DNA of 64,000 nt from assembly GCA_046329195.1 (NCBI GenBank), contig JAXLVB010000001.1:1550001-1614000 (forward strand), given 5' to 3'. The notes beneath the pieces were generated by a model. The model was given only the letters and a program-made list of their open reading frames with translations. It searched no databases and was not told the origin of the DNA. Both the position numbers and the translations under genes were made by a program. Numbering within the stretch: the stretch's first letter is position 1; each line of letters opens with the position of its first letter. Origin of the DNA: JAXLVB01 sp046329195 (GTDB taxonomy: Bacteria > Bacteroidota > Bacteroidia > Cytophagales > Spirosomataceae). Below are positions 1-9,138 of the stretch, in pieces.

Positions 1-240
1 CTGCGTAACTTCACCTCCTGACACCCCCGTGAGCCCGCCGTGCGGTACTACGGGTTGATTGGCTTCGTTGCAGAGGCGCAACGCCATAGCTACCTCTTGG
101 GTAGTGCGAGGACGCACCAAAGCCAAACACTGCAGCGGTTCGGCAGGTCGCCAAAATCCCGATGAACGTTGGCTGGCTTCTTCTTGAGTCAACACGGCCT
201 CTTTGCCGAGGGCATCTATCAGTTGCTGAACAATGGTCAT
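1..240 (-). CDS. FAD-linked oxidase (GlcD-like), N-terminal part only
   Basis: The reverse strand reads from an ATG at 240 without a stop to the window edge, giving the first 80 residues of a protein cut by the window. Residues 66-69 read PHGG, followed by LTG and a second Gly-Gly. This is the pyrophosphate-binding loop of the FAD_binding_4 (PCMH-type) domain found in glycolate oxidase GlcD and D-lactate dehydrogenases. Such enzymes oxidise 2-hydroxyacids to 2-oxoacids using bound FAD. The start lies only 7 bases after the stop of the acyl-CoA synthetase, so the two are probably co-transcribed. The substrate cannot be named because the C-terminal domain is outside the window. Confidence 0.75.
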   Translation of the reverse strand, partial: MTIVQQLIDALGKEAVLTQEEASQRSSGFWRPAEPLQCLALVRPRTTQEVAMALRLCNEANQPVVPHGGLTGVSGGEVTQ

Positions 241-247
241 TGTAAAG

Positions 248-1951
248 TTAGGCGGTTTTGATGTTGGCGGCATTTTCAAGCCCCAGTTCTCTGATACTGA
301 TTTCTCTCATCTCAACTTTGCGGATTTTGCCGGTTACTGTCATCGGGAAACTATCCGAAATCCGAATATATTGTGGGATTTTGAAATGGGCAATTTGCCC
401 CTGACAAAATTCTTGAACCGCTTGCAACGACAAGGTTTGACCTTCTTTGAGCTTAATCCAGGCCATGACGGTTTCGCCATATTTAGCATCGGGAATACCA
501 ATCACCTGCACGTCGCTGATGTGGGGGTGCGTATAGAGAAACTCCTCTATTTCACGAGGATAGATGTTCTCTCCGCCTCTGATAATCATGTCTTTGATGC
601 GGCCTACAATTTTCACATATCCTTCGTCGTCCATGGTGGCTAGGTCACCCGTGTGCATCCAGCGGGCGTTATCAATGGCAGCATGAGTGGCGGCTTCGTT
701 GTTCCAATAGCCCAGCATCACACTGTATCCACGGGTGCAAAACTCGCCTGCCACGCCCCGAGGCACCACCAAGCCTGTTTCGGGGTCAATGATTTTGACT
801 TCGAGGTGTGGATGTACCTGTCCTACCGTACTTACTTGTTTTTCGAGTGGCGTCCCTACTCGGGTTTGAGTACTTACTGGGCTGGTTTCGGTCATGCCGT
901 AGGCTATTTCCATCTCGCTGACGTGCATCAGGCCTTGAACTTTTTTCATGACCTCAACGGGGCAAGGCGAGCCGGCCATGATGCCCGTTCGTAGGCTGGT
1001 GAGGTCGTATGAGTCAAAAGTAGGTAAGTCCAGTTCTGCAATGAACATGGTGGGTACTCCATAAATAGCCGTCGCTTTTTCTCGTTGAACGGCCTCCAAC
1101 ACAGCTGCTGGTTCAAAGCCTTCGCTGGGGTAAATCATGGTGGCTCCGTGCGTAACACAGCCCAGATTCCCCATGACCATCCCAAAACAATGGTACAATG
1201 GTACTGGAATAACCAAGCGGTCTTGATGCGTAAAATTCATGATTTCAGCCACAAAATAGCCATTGTTCAGGATGTTATGATGGCTCAAGGTAGCACCCTT
1301 CGGAAACCCCGTGGTGCCGCTGGTGTATTGGATGTTGATGGGTTCGTCAAACGTCAGCGAAGCTTGGCGAGTAGCCAGCTGGTCGTCGGTGATGGCAGAG
1401 GCTTGCTGCATGAAATCGTCCCAACGCCACATGCCTGGGCGTTGGTCGGTACCCATCCGAATAATGGTGTGTAACTGGGGCACTTTGGCCGCTTGCAAAC
1501 GCCCCTTTTCGCAGCTGACCAGTTCGGGAGCCAGTGCAAATAGCATTTCGGTAAAATTAGACAGTTTGAATTGGTCGGCAGAGACCAACACACTGCATCC
1601 CGACTGGTTGAGGGCGTACTCTAATTCATGCAGTCGATAGCTGGGATTGATATTGACCAAGATGGCGCCAATTTTGGCTGTAGCAAACTGCGTAACCGTC
1701 CACTCATAGCGGTTAGGCGACCACACGCCTACTCGCTCGCCTTTGCGGATACCCAAGGCCAAAAACGCCTTAGCACATTGATTGACTACTTGCTGGAAGG
1801 TTCGGTAGCTGTATCGAATCTGCTGGTGATGAACCAACAGGGCGTCGTTGTCAGGAAAGCGCTCAGCCACTTGGTCGAACAAGTCACCAATAGTAATTCC
1901 CAACAAGGGCTGGCTACTGGTGCCACTTGCATAGCTCAGAAGACTTGACAT
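248..1951 (-). CDS. AMP-binding acyl-CoA synthetase (FadD/AcsM-like)
   Basis: A 567-residue ANL-superfamily enzyme that activates a carboxylic acid to acyl-AMP and then acyl-CoA in the cytoplasm. The P-loop YTSGTTGFPKG is at residues 209-219, the adenine motif YGMTETSP lies near 355, the hinge motif with TGD is in the last third, and the catalytic lysine of TGKIRK is Lys542. Length and motif order fit medium/long-chain fatty acyl-CoA synthetases rather than acetyl-CoA synthetase (about 650 residues). The ATG start is followed by a normal AMP-binding N-terminus. It lies 7 bases upstream of the FAD-linked oxidase, suggesting a joint role in organic-acid catabolism. The exact chain length of the substrate is not visible. 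Confidence 0.9.
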   Translation of the reverse strand: MSSLLSYASGTSSQPLLGITIGDLFDQVAERFPDNDALLVHHQQIRYSYRTFQQVVNQCAKAFLALGIRKGERVGVWSPNRYEWTVTQFATAKIGAILVNINPSYRLHELEYALNQSGCSVLVSADQFKLSNFTEMLFALAPELVSCEKGRLQAAKVPQLHTIIRMGTDQRPGMWRWDDFMQQASAITDDQLATRQASLTFDEPINIQYTSGTTGFPKGATLSHHNILNNGYFVAEIMNFTHQDRLVIPVPLYHCFGMVMGNLGCVTHGATMIYPSEGFEPAAVLEAVQREKATAIYGVPTMFIAELDLPTFDSYDLTSLRTGIMAGSPCPVEVMKKVQGLMHVSEMEIAYGMTETSPVSTQTRVGTPLEKQVSTVGQVHPHLEVKIIDPETGLVVPRGVAGEFCTRGYSVMLGYWNNEAATHAAIDNARWMHTGDLATMDDEGYVKIVGRIKDMIIRGGENIYPREIEEFLYTHPHISDVQVIGIPDAKYGETVMAWIKLKEGQTLSLQAVQEFCQGQIAHFKIPQYIRISDSFPMTVTGKIRKVEMREISIRELGLENAANIKTA

Positions 1952-2306
1952 CAGTTCAATAGGTTTAGCGTTAGAGGATTGCCTACTAGAAGTATCTTTC
2001 GGCTACGGTTTTGTGTTGTTCGGTACCGTCTGAATGGTGCTGTTAATGGCTTGTTTATGAGAGGCTTTTGAGTAAAGTGTCGAAGTTTTTAGTACTTCAA
2101 TCTCCCTAATTCAGAAAATGGTAGAAAAAACAAAATCGTTTGGGCAAAAGTAGATAAATTGATACGCTTTTGTAGAAATCCTTAAAAAATTTCAAACGAT
2201 TTTTGAGGTTTTGAGTTGACTACACAGCAGACAATGACATGATTTCAAAAGAACCTTGTTATTTTTGGAATTAGCATCCAAACGAAGCTTAATCATAGAA
2301 GGAGAA
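1952..2306. promoter_or_regulatory. Divergent intergenic region with a TATTTTTG -7-like box
   Basis: This 355-base AT-rich gap separates the divergently transcribed acyl-CoA synthetase and the 2Fe-2S subunit gene and must hold both promoters. TATTTTTG at 2260-2267 matches the Bacteroidota -7 consensus TAnnTTTG and would serve the plus-strand genes. I see no clear TTG -33 element at the normal spacing, so the box alone is weak evidence. No other gene was found here. Confidence 0.35.
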
Positions 2307-2765
2307 ATGGCAAATTACAAACTAAAAATCAACGGGAAGGAGTTTCAGACCGAAGCTTCGCCCGATACCCCTTTGCTGTGGGTATTGCGTGACCATTTGG
2401 GGCTGTTGGGTACTAAATATGGCTGTGGCATGGCCATGTGTGGGGCCTGTACCGTTCATCTCAACGGCGAGGCGACTCGTTCCTGCGTGTTGCCAGTGTC
2501 GTCGGTAGGTGATTCTAAAATCACCACGATTGAGGGGCTTTCGACCAACGGCGACCACCCCGTACAGCAAGCATGGGACGAAATAGACGTGCCGCAGTGC
2601 GGCTACTGTCAGGCTGGTCAAATGATGACGGCAGCGGCTTTTCTCAAGAAAAACCCCAAGCCAACACTCGAAGACATCGAAAACGAAATGTCGAGCCACT
2701 TGTGTCGGTGTGGAACCTATCATCGCATCAAAGAAGCCGTTTTGTTGGCTTCTAAGAAAATGTAA
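2307..2765 (+). CDS. 2Fe-2S subunit of a molybdenum hydroxylase (IorA-like)
   Basis: A 152-residue electron-transfer subunit of the xanthine oxidase family. The N-terminal plant-type ferredoxin cluster uses Cys40, Cys45, Cys48 and Cys60; the C-terminal helical domain carries the second 2Fe-2S cluster with Cys98, Cys101, Cys133 and Cys135, all intact. The ATG at 2307 is preferred over an upstream in-frame start at 2256 because AAGGAG precedes it and the family begins at this point. It passes electrons from the molybdopterin subunit encoded 37 bases downstream. No FAD subunit gene lies nearby, as in isoquinoline 1-oxidoreductase and membrane aldehyde dehydrogenases that use other acceptors. Confidence 0.92.
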   Translation: MANYKLKINGKEFQTEASPDTPLLWVLRDHLGLLGTKYGCGMAMCGACTVHLNGEATRSCVLPVSSVGDSKITTIEGLSTNGDHPVQQAWDEIDVPQCGYCQAGQMMTAAAFLKKNPKPTLEDIENEMSSHLCRCGTYHRIKEAVLLASKKM

Positions 2766-2802
2766 TCCCATCTCTTTATCACCTACTTTTTGACTTCTTG
2801 AG

Positions 2803-4935
2803 ATGAAAACAACTTTCCAGAATAGCCGTCGTGATTTCTTAAAATCAGCGGCACTGACCAGTGGTGGGCTCTTGTTGGGTTTCAACTGGTTTGGCAAAGA
2901 AGCCTTTGCAGCCCAACCTGCGGGGGCCGATATTGCTTTTAATGCGTACTTGTCTATCCAAACTGACGGAGTCGTTACCATTTTTTCGCCCAACCCCGAA
3001 ATCGGGCAAGGAATCAAAACCGCTTTCCCGATTATTGTGGCCGAAGAACTAGACGTGGACTGGGCCAACGTAAAAGTGGTGCAGGCGCCATTAGATACCA
3101 AGAAATTTGAACGCCAAGTAGCGGGTGGTAGTGGGTCTATCCCGCACTCGTGGCAGCGCTTGCGCAAGGCAGGTGCAACGGCTCGCTACATGTTGGTAGA
3201 AGCTGCCGCTAAGCGTTGGCAAGTACCTGCCAGTGAGTGTACGACCGAAAAAGGGTACGTGTATCACAAAGCATCGGGCAAAAAACTCAGCTATGGCGAG
3301 TTAGCCACTGATGCCGCTCAGGTGAGCCCACCAGCCGAGGTGAAACTCAAAGATATTCAGCAGTTTAATCTGATTGGCACCTCGGTAAAGGGGGTTGACA
3401 ACAAAGGTATTCTGACGGGTAAACCTCTGTTTGGGTTAGATTTTTACCGAGAAGGGATGTTGTTTGCCATGATTCAGCGTCCGCCTGCCTTTGGCTTGAA
3501 GCTCAAGGCCGTTGATTCGGCTGCGGCAAAGGCATTGCCCGGAGTGGTGGATGTGGTGTCGTTCAAAGATAAAGTGGCCGTAGTGGGTAAATCAACATGG
3601 GCAGTCAAAAAAGGAAAAGAAGCCCTCAAAATAGAGTGGGAAAAAGCCGCTGCCCTCGAAAGTACCGACGACCACAACCGGATTTTTAAGGAATTGATGG
3701 ATGGCGGTAAGTACGAAGTACGCCGCAAAGATGGCGACGTGGAGGCGGCTTTCAAAGATGCCTTTAAGGTAGTAGAACAAGAGTACCAATGCCCGTTTTT
3801 GCCGCATAATCCATTAGAACCGATGAACTTCTTTGCTCACGTGCGAGAAGACGGCGTGGAGTTGGTAGGACCTACCCAAACTCCCCAATCGGCTCAGACT
3901 CAAACGGCAAAATTGCTGGGTATTGCTCCCGAAAAAGTAACCGTGCAACTTACTCGGATGGGTGGTGGTTTTGGTCGAAGACTGGGTACAGACTATGTGT
4001 TGGAAGCCGCCGAACTGTCGAGTTTGATTAAGGCCCCCGTCAAGGTGATTTGGACTCGTGAAGACGACATGACGGGCGGTAGTTATCGCCCAGCGGTGCG
4101 CTATCGGTTTAAGGCTGCCTTAGACAAACAAGGTAATTTAATTGGCTATACGCTGCGGGGAGTGGGTATCAACGCCGGCAATTCGACTCGTGAGCATAAC
4201 TTTCCGGCAGGTGCTGTACCCAACTTACTAATTGATTCGACTGAGCATAAGTCGCCTATTACGACGGGGCCTTGGCGGGCGCCCATTACCAACTTTTTGG
4301 CTTTTGCCGAGCAGTCGTTTATGGACGACGTAGCCAGTGCCGCAGGTAAAGACCCTGTTCAGTTCCGTTTAGAGTTGTTAGAAAAAGCCCGCACCACACC
4401 TACAGGGCCTATTCGCTACAACGTTGACCGTATGAAGGCTGTGATTGAGCTGGCTGCTGAAAAATCGGGCTGGGACAAAAAACGCAAAGGCGTTCACTTA
4501 GGCTTTAGTGTGTATTTCTCGCATGCGTCGTACGTAGCACAAGTGGCCGAAGTGGTGGTCAAAAAGGGTAAACCAATCATTCAGAAAATTTACGCTGCCG
4601 TGGACTGTGGGGTGGTCATTAACCAAAGTGGAGCTCGTAACCAAGTGATGGGAGCTATTGTGGACGGCCTAGGACACGCTATGTACGGAAACCTAACTTT
4701 TAAAGAAGGCGCACCTGTGCAGAGCAACTTCAATGCCTTCCGCCTAATTCGGATGAATGAAATCCCTGCCGTAGAGGTACATTTTGTAAATAATGGCATT
4801 GACCCTACTGGCTTGGGCGAACCAGCTTTGCCACCCACTGGCGGCTCGGTGGCTAATGCTATTTTCAAAGCTACTGGCAAGCGACTCTTTAATCAGCCGT
4901 TTGTACAGCAAGACGAAAAGCTATTTAGTGTGTAA
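2803..4935 (+). CDS. Molybdopterin-binding aldehyde/isoquinoline oxidoreductase, large subunit (IorB-like)
   Basis: A 710-residue catalytic subunit that hydroxylates an aldehyde or N-heterocycle at a molybdenum centre. A twin-arginine signal (SRRDFLKS near residues 9-16, then a hydrophobic stretch) shows export of the folded cofactor-loaded complex to the periplasm. GGGFGRR at 387-393 is the molybdopterin loop, and GLGEPALPPTGG carries the conserved catalytic Glu673. It forms a pair with the 2Fe-2S protein just upstream, which has no signal of its own and would be co-exported. Length and domain order are normal for the single-chain, FAD-subunit-free branch. The substrate is unknown; aldehydes are the commonest choice. 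Electron acceptor genes (cytochromes) are not in the window. Confidence 0.9.
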   Translation: MKTTFQNSRRDFLKSAALTSGGLLLGFNWFGKEAFAAQPAGADIAFNAYLSIQTDGVVTIFSPNPEIGQGIKTAFPIIVAEELDVDWANVKVVQAPLDTKKFERQVAGGSGSIPHSWQRLRKAGATARYMLVEAAAKRWQVPASECTTEKGYVYHKASGKKLSYGELATDAAQVSPPAEVKLKDIQQFNLIGTSVKGVDNKGILTGKPLFGLDFYREGMLFAMIQRPPAFGLKLKAVDSAAAKALPGVVDVVSFKDKVAVVGKSTWAVKKGKEALKIEWEKAAALESTDDHNRIFKELMDGGKYEVRRKDGDVEAAFKDAFKVVEQEYQCPFLPHNPLEPMNFFAHVREDGVELVGPTQTPQSAQTQTAKLLGIAPEKVTVQLTRMGGGFGRRLGTDYVLEAAELSSLIKAPVKVIWTREDDMTGGSYRPAVRYRFKAALDKQGNLIGYTLRGVGINAGNSTREHNFPAGAVPNLLIDSTEHKSPITTGPWRAPITNFLAFAEQSFMDDVASAAGKDPVQFRLELLEKARTTPTGPIRYNVDRMKAVIELAAEKSGWDKKRKGVHLGFSVYFSHASYVAQVAEVVVKKGKPIIQKIYAAVDCGVVINQSGARNQVMGAIVDGLGHAMYGNLTFKEGAPVQSNFNAFRLIRMNEIPAVEVHFVNNGIDPTGLGEPALPPTGGSVANAIFKATGKRLFNQPFVQQDEKLFSV

Positions 4936-4953
4936 TGTACTAATGCTCTACCG

Positions 4954-4979
4954 CTGTCAGGGTTTACAACCGCTGACAG
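4954..4979. repeat. Small palindromic repeat (CTGTCAG/CTGACAG)
   Basis: CTGTCAG at 4954-4960 pairs with CTGACAG at 4973-4979, and GGTT/AACC pair inside it, giving a hairpin between two convergent genes just before the main terminator. The half-site CGCTGACAGG also occurs at 51238-51247 next to a second inverted CTG/CAG arrangement, so it looks like a dispersed short repeat rather than part of the terminator. Confidence 0.4.
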
Positions 4980-4982
4980 GGT

Positions 4983-5015
4983 AAAAAGGGTCTGGCTCGC
5001 TGCCAGACCCTTTTT
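4983..5015. terminator. Bidirectional rho-independent terminator
   Basis: A perfect 14-bp stem (4983-4996 with 5002-5015) with a 5-base loop, with A5 on one side and T5 on the other. It lies between the convergent molybdenum-enzyme and isomerase operons and should stop both. Confidence 0.9.
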
Positions 5016-5019
5016 GGTT

Positions 5020-6024
5020 TTAGGCCATTAAGATATTCTTTGCAAAAGCCACGCATTTGGCTACTTCCTTCACGGCATCTGACCCTTCTGGAACTTGGTA
5101 TTCCAATTCGACCGTAACGGGGAATTTGTACTTACGGTCACGAATCATCGTCAGCATCTCTTTAATAGGCGTGTCGCCCTTGCCCCACTCCAAATTACCT
5201 TGGCCGTGCTCAGGTGTGCTCCGGTCTTTGAGGTGCATGGTCGAAATACGGTCGTGCTTATCTTCAATAAACTTCAAGAGGGTTTCTCGGGTATTTTTGC
5301 CTCCTGCCGCCAAGTAATGCCCACAATCAAAGTTAATCGAGTTGTAGGGCGACTGGCTTAGGGCAGTATCCCAAAGCGTGTCGGTAGCTTGCAGGTGGTT
5401 ATGATAGCCCATATAGACTTTGTGTTTGGCTCCTAAGTCACCCAAGCGTTGGGTTTGGGCGGGATCAGTCGGGAGTTCCACTGTTACCGACGTAGCACCT
5501 AATACTTTGGCGGCCTTCATACCATACTCTACCTCAGCGTCGGTGTTGGTAGGACTAAACGCATTGGGTTTGAAGGCATAGATAGATACTCCAGCATCGT
5601 TGTACATCTTCCGAATCTCCTTGAATTTATCCATCGAGACGTTCGCCCGCCATTCGGCCACTTGCTTGTTATATTCGGCCATTTGAGCTTTTTGCTCGTC
5701 GGTAAGCTGGGGGCGTTGGCCGGGCTTCGTATTCCTGAAAACCTGTGCCATATCTACTGGCGACTTGGGCTTACCAGCATATTCTTCTGCAGGGTCGCCC
5801 ATGAGTTCAATAGCACTAATGTTGGAGTCAATGCAAAACTGGAGCAGTTGCTTGATGTCGTGGGGCATACTGCGGTACGAGTAGGTAATCACCCCGACTT
5901 GTACGCCGTTGAACTTAGAATTGGGCTTGTTGGCAGCCCAAACTGGATTGACTTGGAGTAAGCCACCCATCGCCGAAAGCGAGGTAATGGCCATGAAATC
6001 TCGGCGAGAAAGTTGATTTTTCAT
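5020..6024 (-). CDS. Sugar phosphate isomerase/epimerase-like TIM barrel, Tat-exported
   Basis: A 334-residue AP-endonuclease-2 (xylose isomerase-like) TIM barrel. The N-terminus has a twin-arginine signal (SRRDFMAI, residues 7-14, then a small-residue hydrophobic core), typical of exported members in Bacteroidota. Barrel metal-ligand motifs are visible: VTVELP near 180, GYHNHLQ near 206-213, NFDCGHYLAAGG near 230, MHLKDRS near 265 and a late VELEYQ strand. It probably isomerises or epimerises a sugar in the periplasm. The ATG is 12 bases after the GH42 stop codon, so it is the last gene of a ThuA-GH42-isomerase unit that ends at the perfect terminator. The true substrate is not known for this family. 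Confidence 0.85.
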   Translation of the reverse strand: MKNQLSRRDFMAITSLSAMGGLLQVNPVWAANKPNSKFNGVQVGVITYSYRSMPHDIKQLLQFCIDSNISAIELMGDPAEEYAGKPKSPVDMAQVFRNTKPGQRPQLTDEQKAQMAEYNKQVAEWRANVSMDKFKEIRKMYNDAGVSIYAFKPNAFSPTNTDAEVEYGMKAAKVLGATSVTVELPTDPAQTQRLGDLGAKHKVYMGYHNHLQATDTLWDTALSQSPYNSINFDCGHYLAAGGKNTRETLLKFIEDKHDRISTMHLKDRSTPEHGQGNLEWGKGDTPIKEMLTMIRDRKYKFPVTVELEYQVPEGSDAVKEVAKCVAFAKNILMA

Positions 6025-6036
6025 TTTTGTATAGGT

Positions 6037-8139
6037 TTAGTTTTCTTCAATAATTTGTACACCCCACGCCTCTAGTGTAAGGGTGCTGTTAGCCGAAACA
6101 ACGCTATTACTCAACAACTCGTTTCCATTTCGATACGGGTAGGTAATCTGCTGAGAAACACCCGAATAGTTAAAAAAGTAACGGATGGTTTTTCCTTGCT
6201 GATTCAGACCTGACTTGACAATAATCGGAAAGGCGAACTGTTGCTCTGTTTTCCACAAATTTGCTTTTTGCAAAACGGCTTTCACCAGTTTTTCGGTGAG
6301 GGCTGGGGTCGTGATAAAGCCTACATACGTGGCTACTCCTTTGCCGTATTGGTTTTGGGTAACAGCGGCGTAAGTACCCCAAGCCGGATGCTCGTAGTAG
6401 GCTAGCACCTTGGCGGTTGTGGGCGTGAGGAGTTCCATCCAAGTAGTGACCTTGTTTTGCTCAGGGCCTACGCCAAAGGGGTCGTTTTTGAGCGAAACAT
6501 TATTTGGAATGGTAAACTGACTGTACGAAATGCCACAGGCTTCGTTGATAACACCGGGCTGAATACTGCTGCGTACCTTGACGTTTTGGTCCGAAAAGCC
6601 ACTTTTGAAGGTGTACAACACATGCCCGCCGTCTTTGACAAACTGATTTAACTTGTTGAGCAATTCGTCTGAAGCGGCATAGAGGACAGGGACAATGAGA
6701 AGTTTGTAAGAGTCAAGACTTTTCTTGGGGTCAAGAGCCAATTGGGTTGCATCAACAAAATCTACCCCAACGTTCATTTTGTAAAGAGCGTCGTAATAGG
6801 GGCGGAGTATGTCATTATAGTTTTCACGAGCACCCCAGCCAAAGCTAAAGGCGTTGAAAGCCGTCAGGGCTTCGTTGCTAAACAAGACGGCGACCTCGTT
6901 ATTTTTTTTCAGGTTGATGAGTTTATCACTCAGGCGGTCAAAATCTTTGCCAATGGTTTTGGCTTCGTTGTAGGTAGGGTTAGGCTCAAAATCATGACTC
7001 AGTAAGCCTTTCCAGTACGTTTCGGCGGAATTATGAATCGAGTGCCAGTGCCAATATTCGAGCATGTTGGCACCTGCGGCCAAATGACTAAACGCCTGTA
7101 AACGAAGCTGGTTGGGGAACGGTACCCACTGCGGAAAGCCCTGCGCTTCGGTTTCGATGACGAAGAAATTCTTGCCGTTTTTCATGGAGCGAGCCAAGTC
7201 GCCACCCAGCGAGATTTCGATGCCTGTGAGATGGTCTTGGGTGGGATGGTAAATGTCAATGCCTGCTACATCTAAGGCTTTAGCCGCTGCAAAATGGTCC
7301 ACATCAGGCTGGATACCATACGAATAATTACGCCACTCAAGGTCAAAATTTTGGGTAATAAACTGGCTCGGTTTGGCGTATTGTTTCACGAGTTGGGTCT
7401 GCCAAGCCAAGTAATCAGTGACTAATTGCCGTTGGAATTTGGCAAATTCGGCGTTCAAACTGGCGTTAATCGAGGCATTGAAGGTACCATTCACCAGCGG
7501 AAAATCCTCCCAACGATTGATGCGATTGCTCCAATAATCCAAGCCAAATGCTTTGTTAATGGCCTCCAAGGTCTTGAATTTGTTTTTCATGTAGTGTACA
7601 AATGCCTTCTGAACGTTGGGGCTGGCCGTGCCGTAGTGCTTGGTTTCGTTGTCCACCTGATAGCCAATGATGGCTGGATGATCTTTGACGTGTTCCATGA
7701 TTTTGCGAATCACTCGCTCGGCATGAAACCGAAAATGCACATTGGTAATGTCCATGTTTTGGCGAGCACCATAGAGGCGTTGACCTTGAGCCGTAGTGAC
7801 CAGTACGTCGGGGTATTTTTTGGCCAACCACGTTGGGATGGCATACGTGGGCGTGCCAACGATGACCTTAATACCTCCTTTGTGCATGGTAGTTAGCACT
7901 CGGTCTATGTGCTTGAAATCGAAGACGTTGTCACTAGGCTCTACCGTGCTCCACGTAGATTCGGCGATGCGAACCACATTGATGCCAGCTTCTTTCATCA
8001 TGGCAACGTCTTTTTCGAGCCGTTCGTATGGCATGTATTCGTCGTAATAGGCTACGCCAAAGAGGAGTTTGTCTTTGGTCTGACCAACCACTACCACCGA
8101 ACTCAGTGTCAATATGAATAAAAACAGGAATTTTTTCAT
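6037..8139 (-). CDS. Secreted GH42 beta-galactosidase
   Basis: A 700-residue glycoside hydrolase family 42 enzyme that releases terminal beta-galactose from oligosaccharides. Residues 1-20 form a Sec signal peptide. The TIM barrel starts with FGVAYYDEYMPYERLEKD, and GTPTYAIPTWLAKKYPDV near 95-112 is a GH42 hallmark. The acid/base is Glu165 (YQVDNE) and the nucleophile most likely Glu329 (FVIETEAQ). A trimerisation-like domain (about 410-590) and a small C-terminal beta domain follow, so it is full length. It lies between ThuA and the isomerase. A galactokinase/mutarotase pair elsewhere in the window (29334-31688) could process the released galactose. Confidence 0.9.
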   Translation of the reverse strand: MKKFLFLFILTLSSVVVVGQTKDKLLFGVAYYDEYMPYERLEKDVAMMKEAGINVVRIAESTWSTVEPSDNVFDFKHIDRVLTTMHKGGIKVIVGTPTYAIPTWLAKKYPDVLVTTAQGQRLYGARQNMDITNVHFRFHAERVIRKIMEHVKDHPAIIGYQVDNETKHYGTASPNVQKAFVHYMKNKFKTLEAINKAFGLDYWSNRINRWEDFPLVNGTFNASINASLNAEFAKFQRQLVTDYLAWQTQLVKQYAKPSQFITQNFDLEWRNYSYGIQPDVDHFAAAKALDVAGIDIYHPTQDHLTGIEISLGGDLARSMKNGKNFFVIETEAQGFPQWVPFPNQLRLQAFSHLAAGANMLEYWHWHSIHNSAETYWKGLLSHDFEPNPTYNEAKTIGKDFDRLSDKLINLKKNNEVAVLFSNEALTAFNAFSFGWGARENYNDILRPYYDALYKMNVGVDFVDATQLALDPKKSLDSYKLLIVPVLYAASDELLNKLNQFVKDGGHVLYTFKSGFSDQNVKVRSSIQPGVINEACGISYSQFTIPNNVSLKNDPFGVGPEQNKVTTWMELLTPTTAKVLAYYEHPAWGTYAAVTQNQYGKGVATYVGFITTPALTEKLVKAVLQKANLWKTEQQFAFPIIVKSGLNQQGKTIRYFFNYSGVSQQITYPYRNGNELLSNSVVSANSTLTLEAWGVQIIEEN

Positions 8140-8198
8140 GAAAATCAGGGTGTTATACTACATACGGCTAGATGAAAAGGCTCACCGTTTGTTACCCA

Positions 8199-9062
8199 TT
8201 AGGGTTGATTGGCTCCAGCCCATTCGATGGCATTGGTGAGGAGCTGTACAAATGGAGCTTGGTCAAAGGCCGCCGCCGTATGGCCGATAGAGGTATAGAA
8301 AGTGCGTCCTTTGCCAGTAGTCTTAAACCAAGCCACAGGGTGGTCTTTGCCCATTCCAAAGTTTTTGTCCTTCACCCACAAGATGTTGCCGTTGGGGATG
8401 ATGTGGTCGCCATTGATGTTGTAAATGATGGTAAAACCCTTGGTACGAGGATTCTCAAAAAACACATACCATTCGTCGGTGTGCGACCATTGGTTGGGTA
8501 ATTGCTTGGTCAAGGTGCTGTCTGCTACAGGTTGTAGCGTCAGGTCGGCTTTTTGGAGTTGGGGACTAAGCGGATGGTGCGAGAACTTTGCCCCTAGCAG
8601 ATTCTTTTCGTACCAGTCCCAATGGTGCGAGTCGTCGCCTGCGCCATGAATCCCGATGAAGCCGCCACCGTTTTCTACATAACTTTCTAACGCTTTTTTC
8701 TGCTCGTCGTTGATGACCTCACCCGTAGAGTTGTTGAAAATAACTACCTTAAACTTGGCCAATTGCTCAGGATTGAACACCCCCCCTTCTTCGGTCTCGT
8801 AGAAAAACCAATGATGTTTTTTAGCCATTTCGGCCACTACTTTTTTGGATGCTTCGATGGATTCGCTATGACGAAAACCTGTGGTTTTTGAAAAAAGCAG
8901 TACGGCAAATTGTCCTTCAGGGATGTTGAGACTTGGTTTTTCGGTTTCGTACGAAACAGGAAAGCCATTTTTGACTTTGTAAACAAAGCCAGCCAGCAAA
9001 ATACCAAGCAGTACCACGATGCTAAAAAGCGACCAGAGGGTGATTTTGAGCCATTTTTTCAT
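8199..9062 (-). CDS. ThuA-domain protein with N-terminal membrane anchor
   Basis: A 287-residue protein with one N-terminal membrane segment (about residues 7-30) followed by a ThuA (trehalose-utilisation) domain, a class I glutamine-amidotransferase-like fold. FAVLLFSKTTGFRH near 52-66, FNNSTGEV and GGGFIGIHGAGDDSHHW near 133-150 are the family signatures. The exported domain would face the periplasm. ThuA proteins accompany carbohydrate catabolism clusters and may act in sugar oxidation or isomerisation, but the reaction is not settled for most members. It lies 59 bases upstream of the GH42 gene and downstream of a hairpin that separates it from the esterase operon. Confidence 0.85.
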   Translation of the reverse strand: MKKWLKITLWSLFSIVVLLGILLAGFVYKVKNGFPVSYETEKPSLNIPEGQFAVLLFSKTTGFRHSESIEASKKVVAEMAKKHHWFFYETEEGGVFNPEQLAKFKVVIFNNSTGEVINDEQKKALESYVENGGGFIGIHGAGDDSHHWDWYEKNLLGAKFSHHPLSPQLQKADLTLQPVADSTLTKQLPNQWSHTDEWYVFFENPRTKGFTIIYNINGDHIIPNGNILWVKDKNFGMGKDHPVAWFKTTGKGRTFYTSIGHTAAAFDQAPFVQLLTNAIEWAGANQP

Positions 9063-9092
9063 GAGTAAACAAATAGGTTAGAGCGCAAGAAA

Positions 9093-9126
9093 AAAAGGTC
9101 GTTGATGCAATAACCAACGACCTTTT
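9093..9126. terminator. Rho-independent terminator
   Basis: A 12-bp perfect stem (9093-9104 with 9115-9126) begins 13 bases after the esterase stop codon on the minus strand, with T-runs on the outgoing side. It separates the seven-gene esterase operon from the ThuA-GH42-isomerase genes. Confidence 0.8.
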
Positions 9127-9138
9127 CGAGAAGCAATG

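Noticed and set aside
2322..3167. 281-codon open frame antisense to the 2Fe-2S and molybdopterin subunit genes
   Set aside because: It lies entirely opposite genes with clear Cys and cofactor motifs; no family pattern and no start context. A shadow of GC-biased codon positions.
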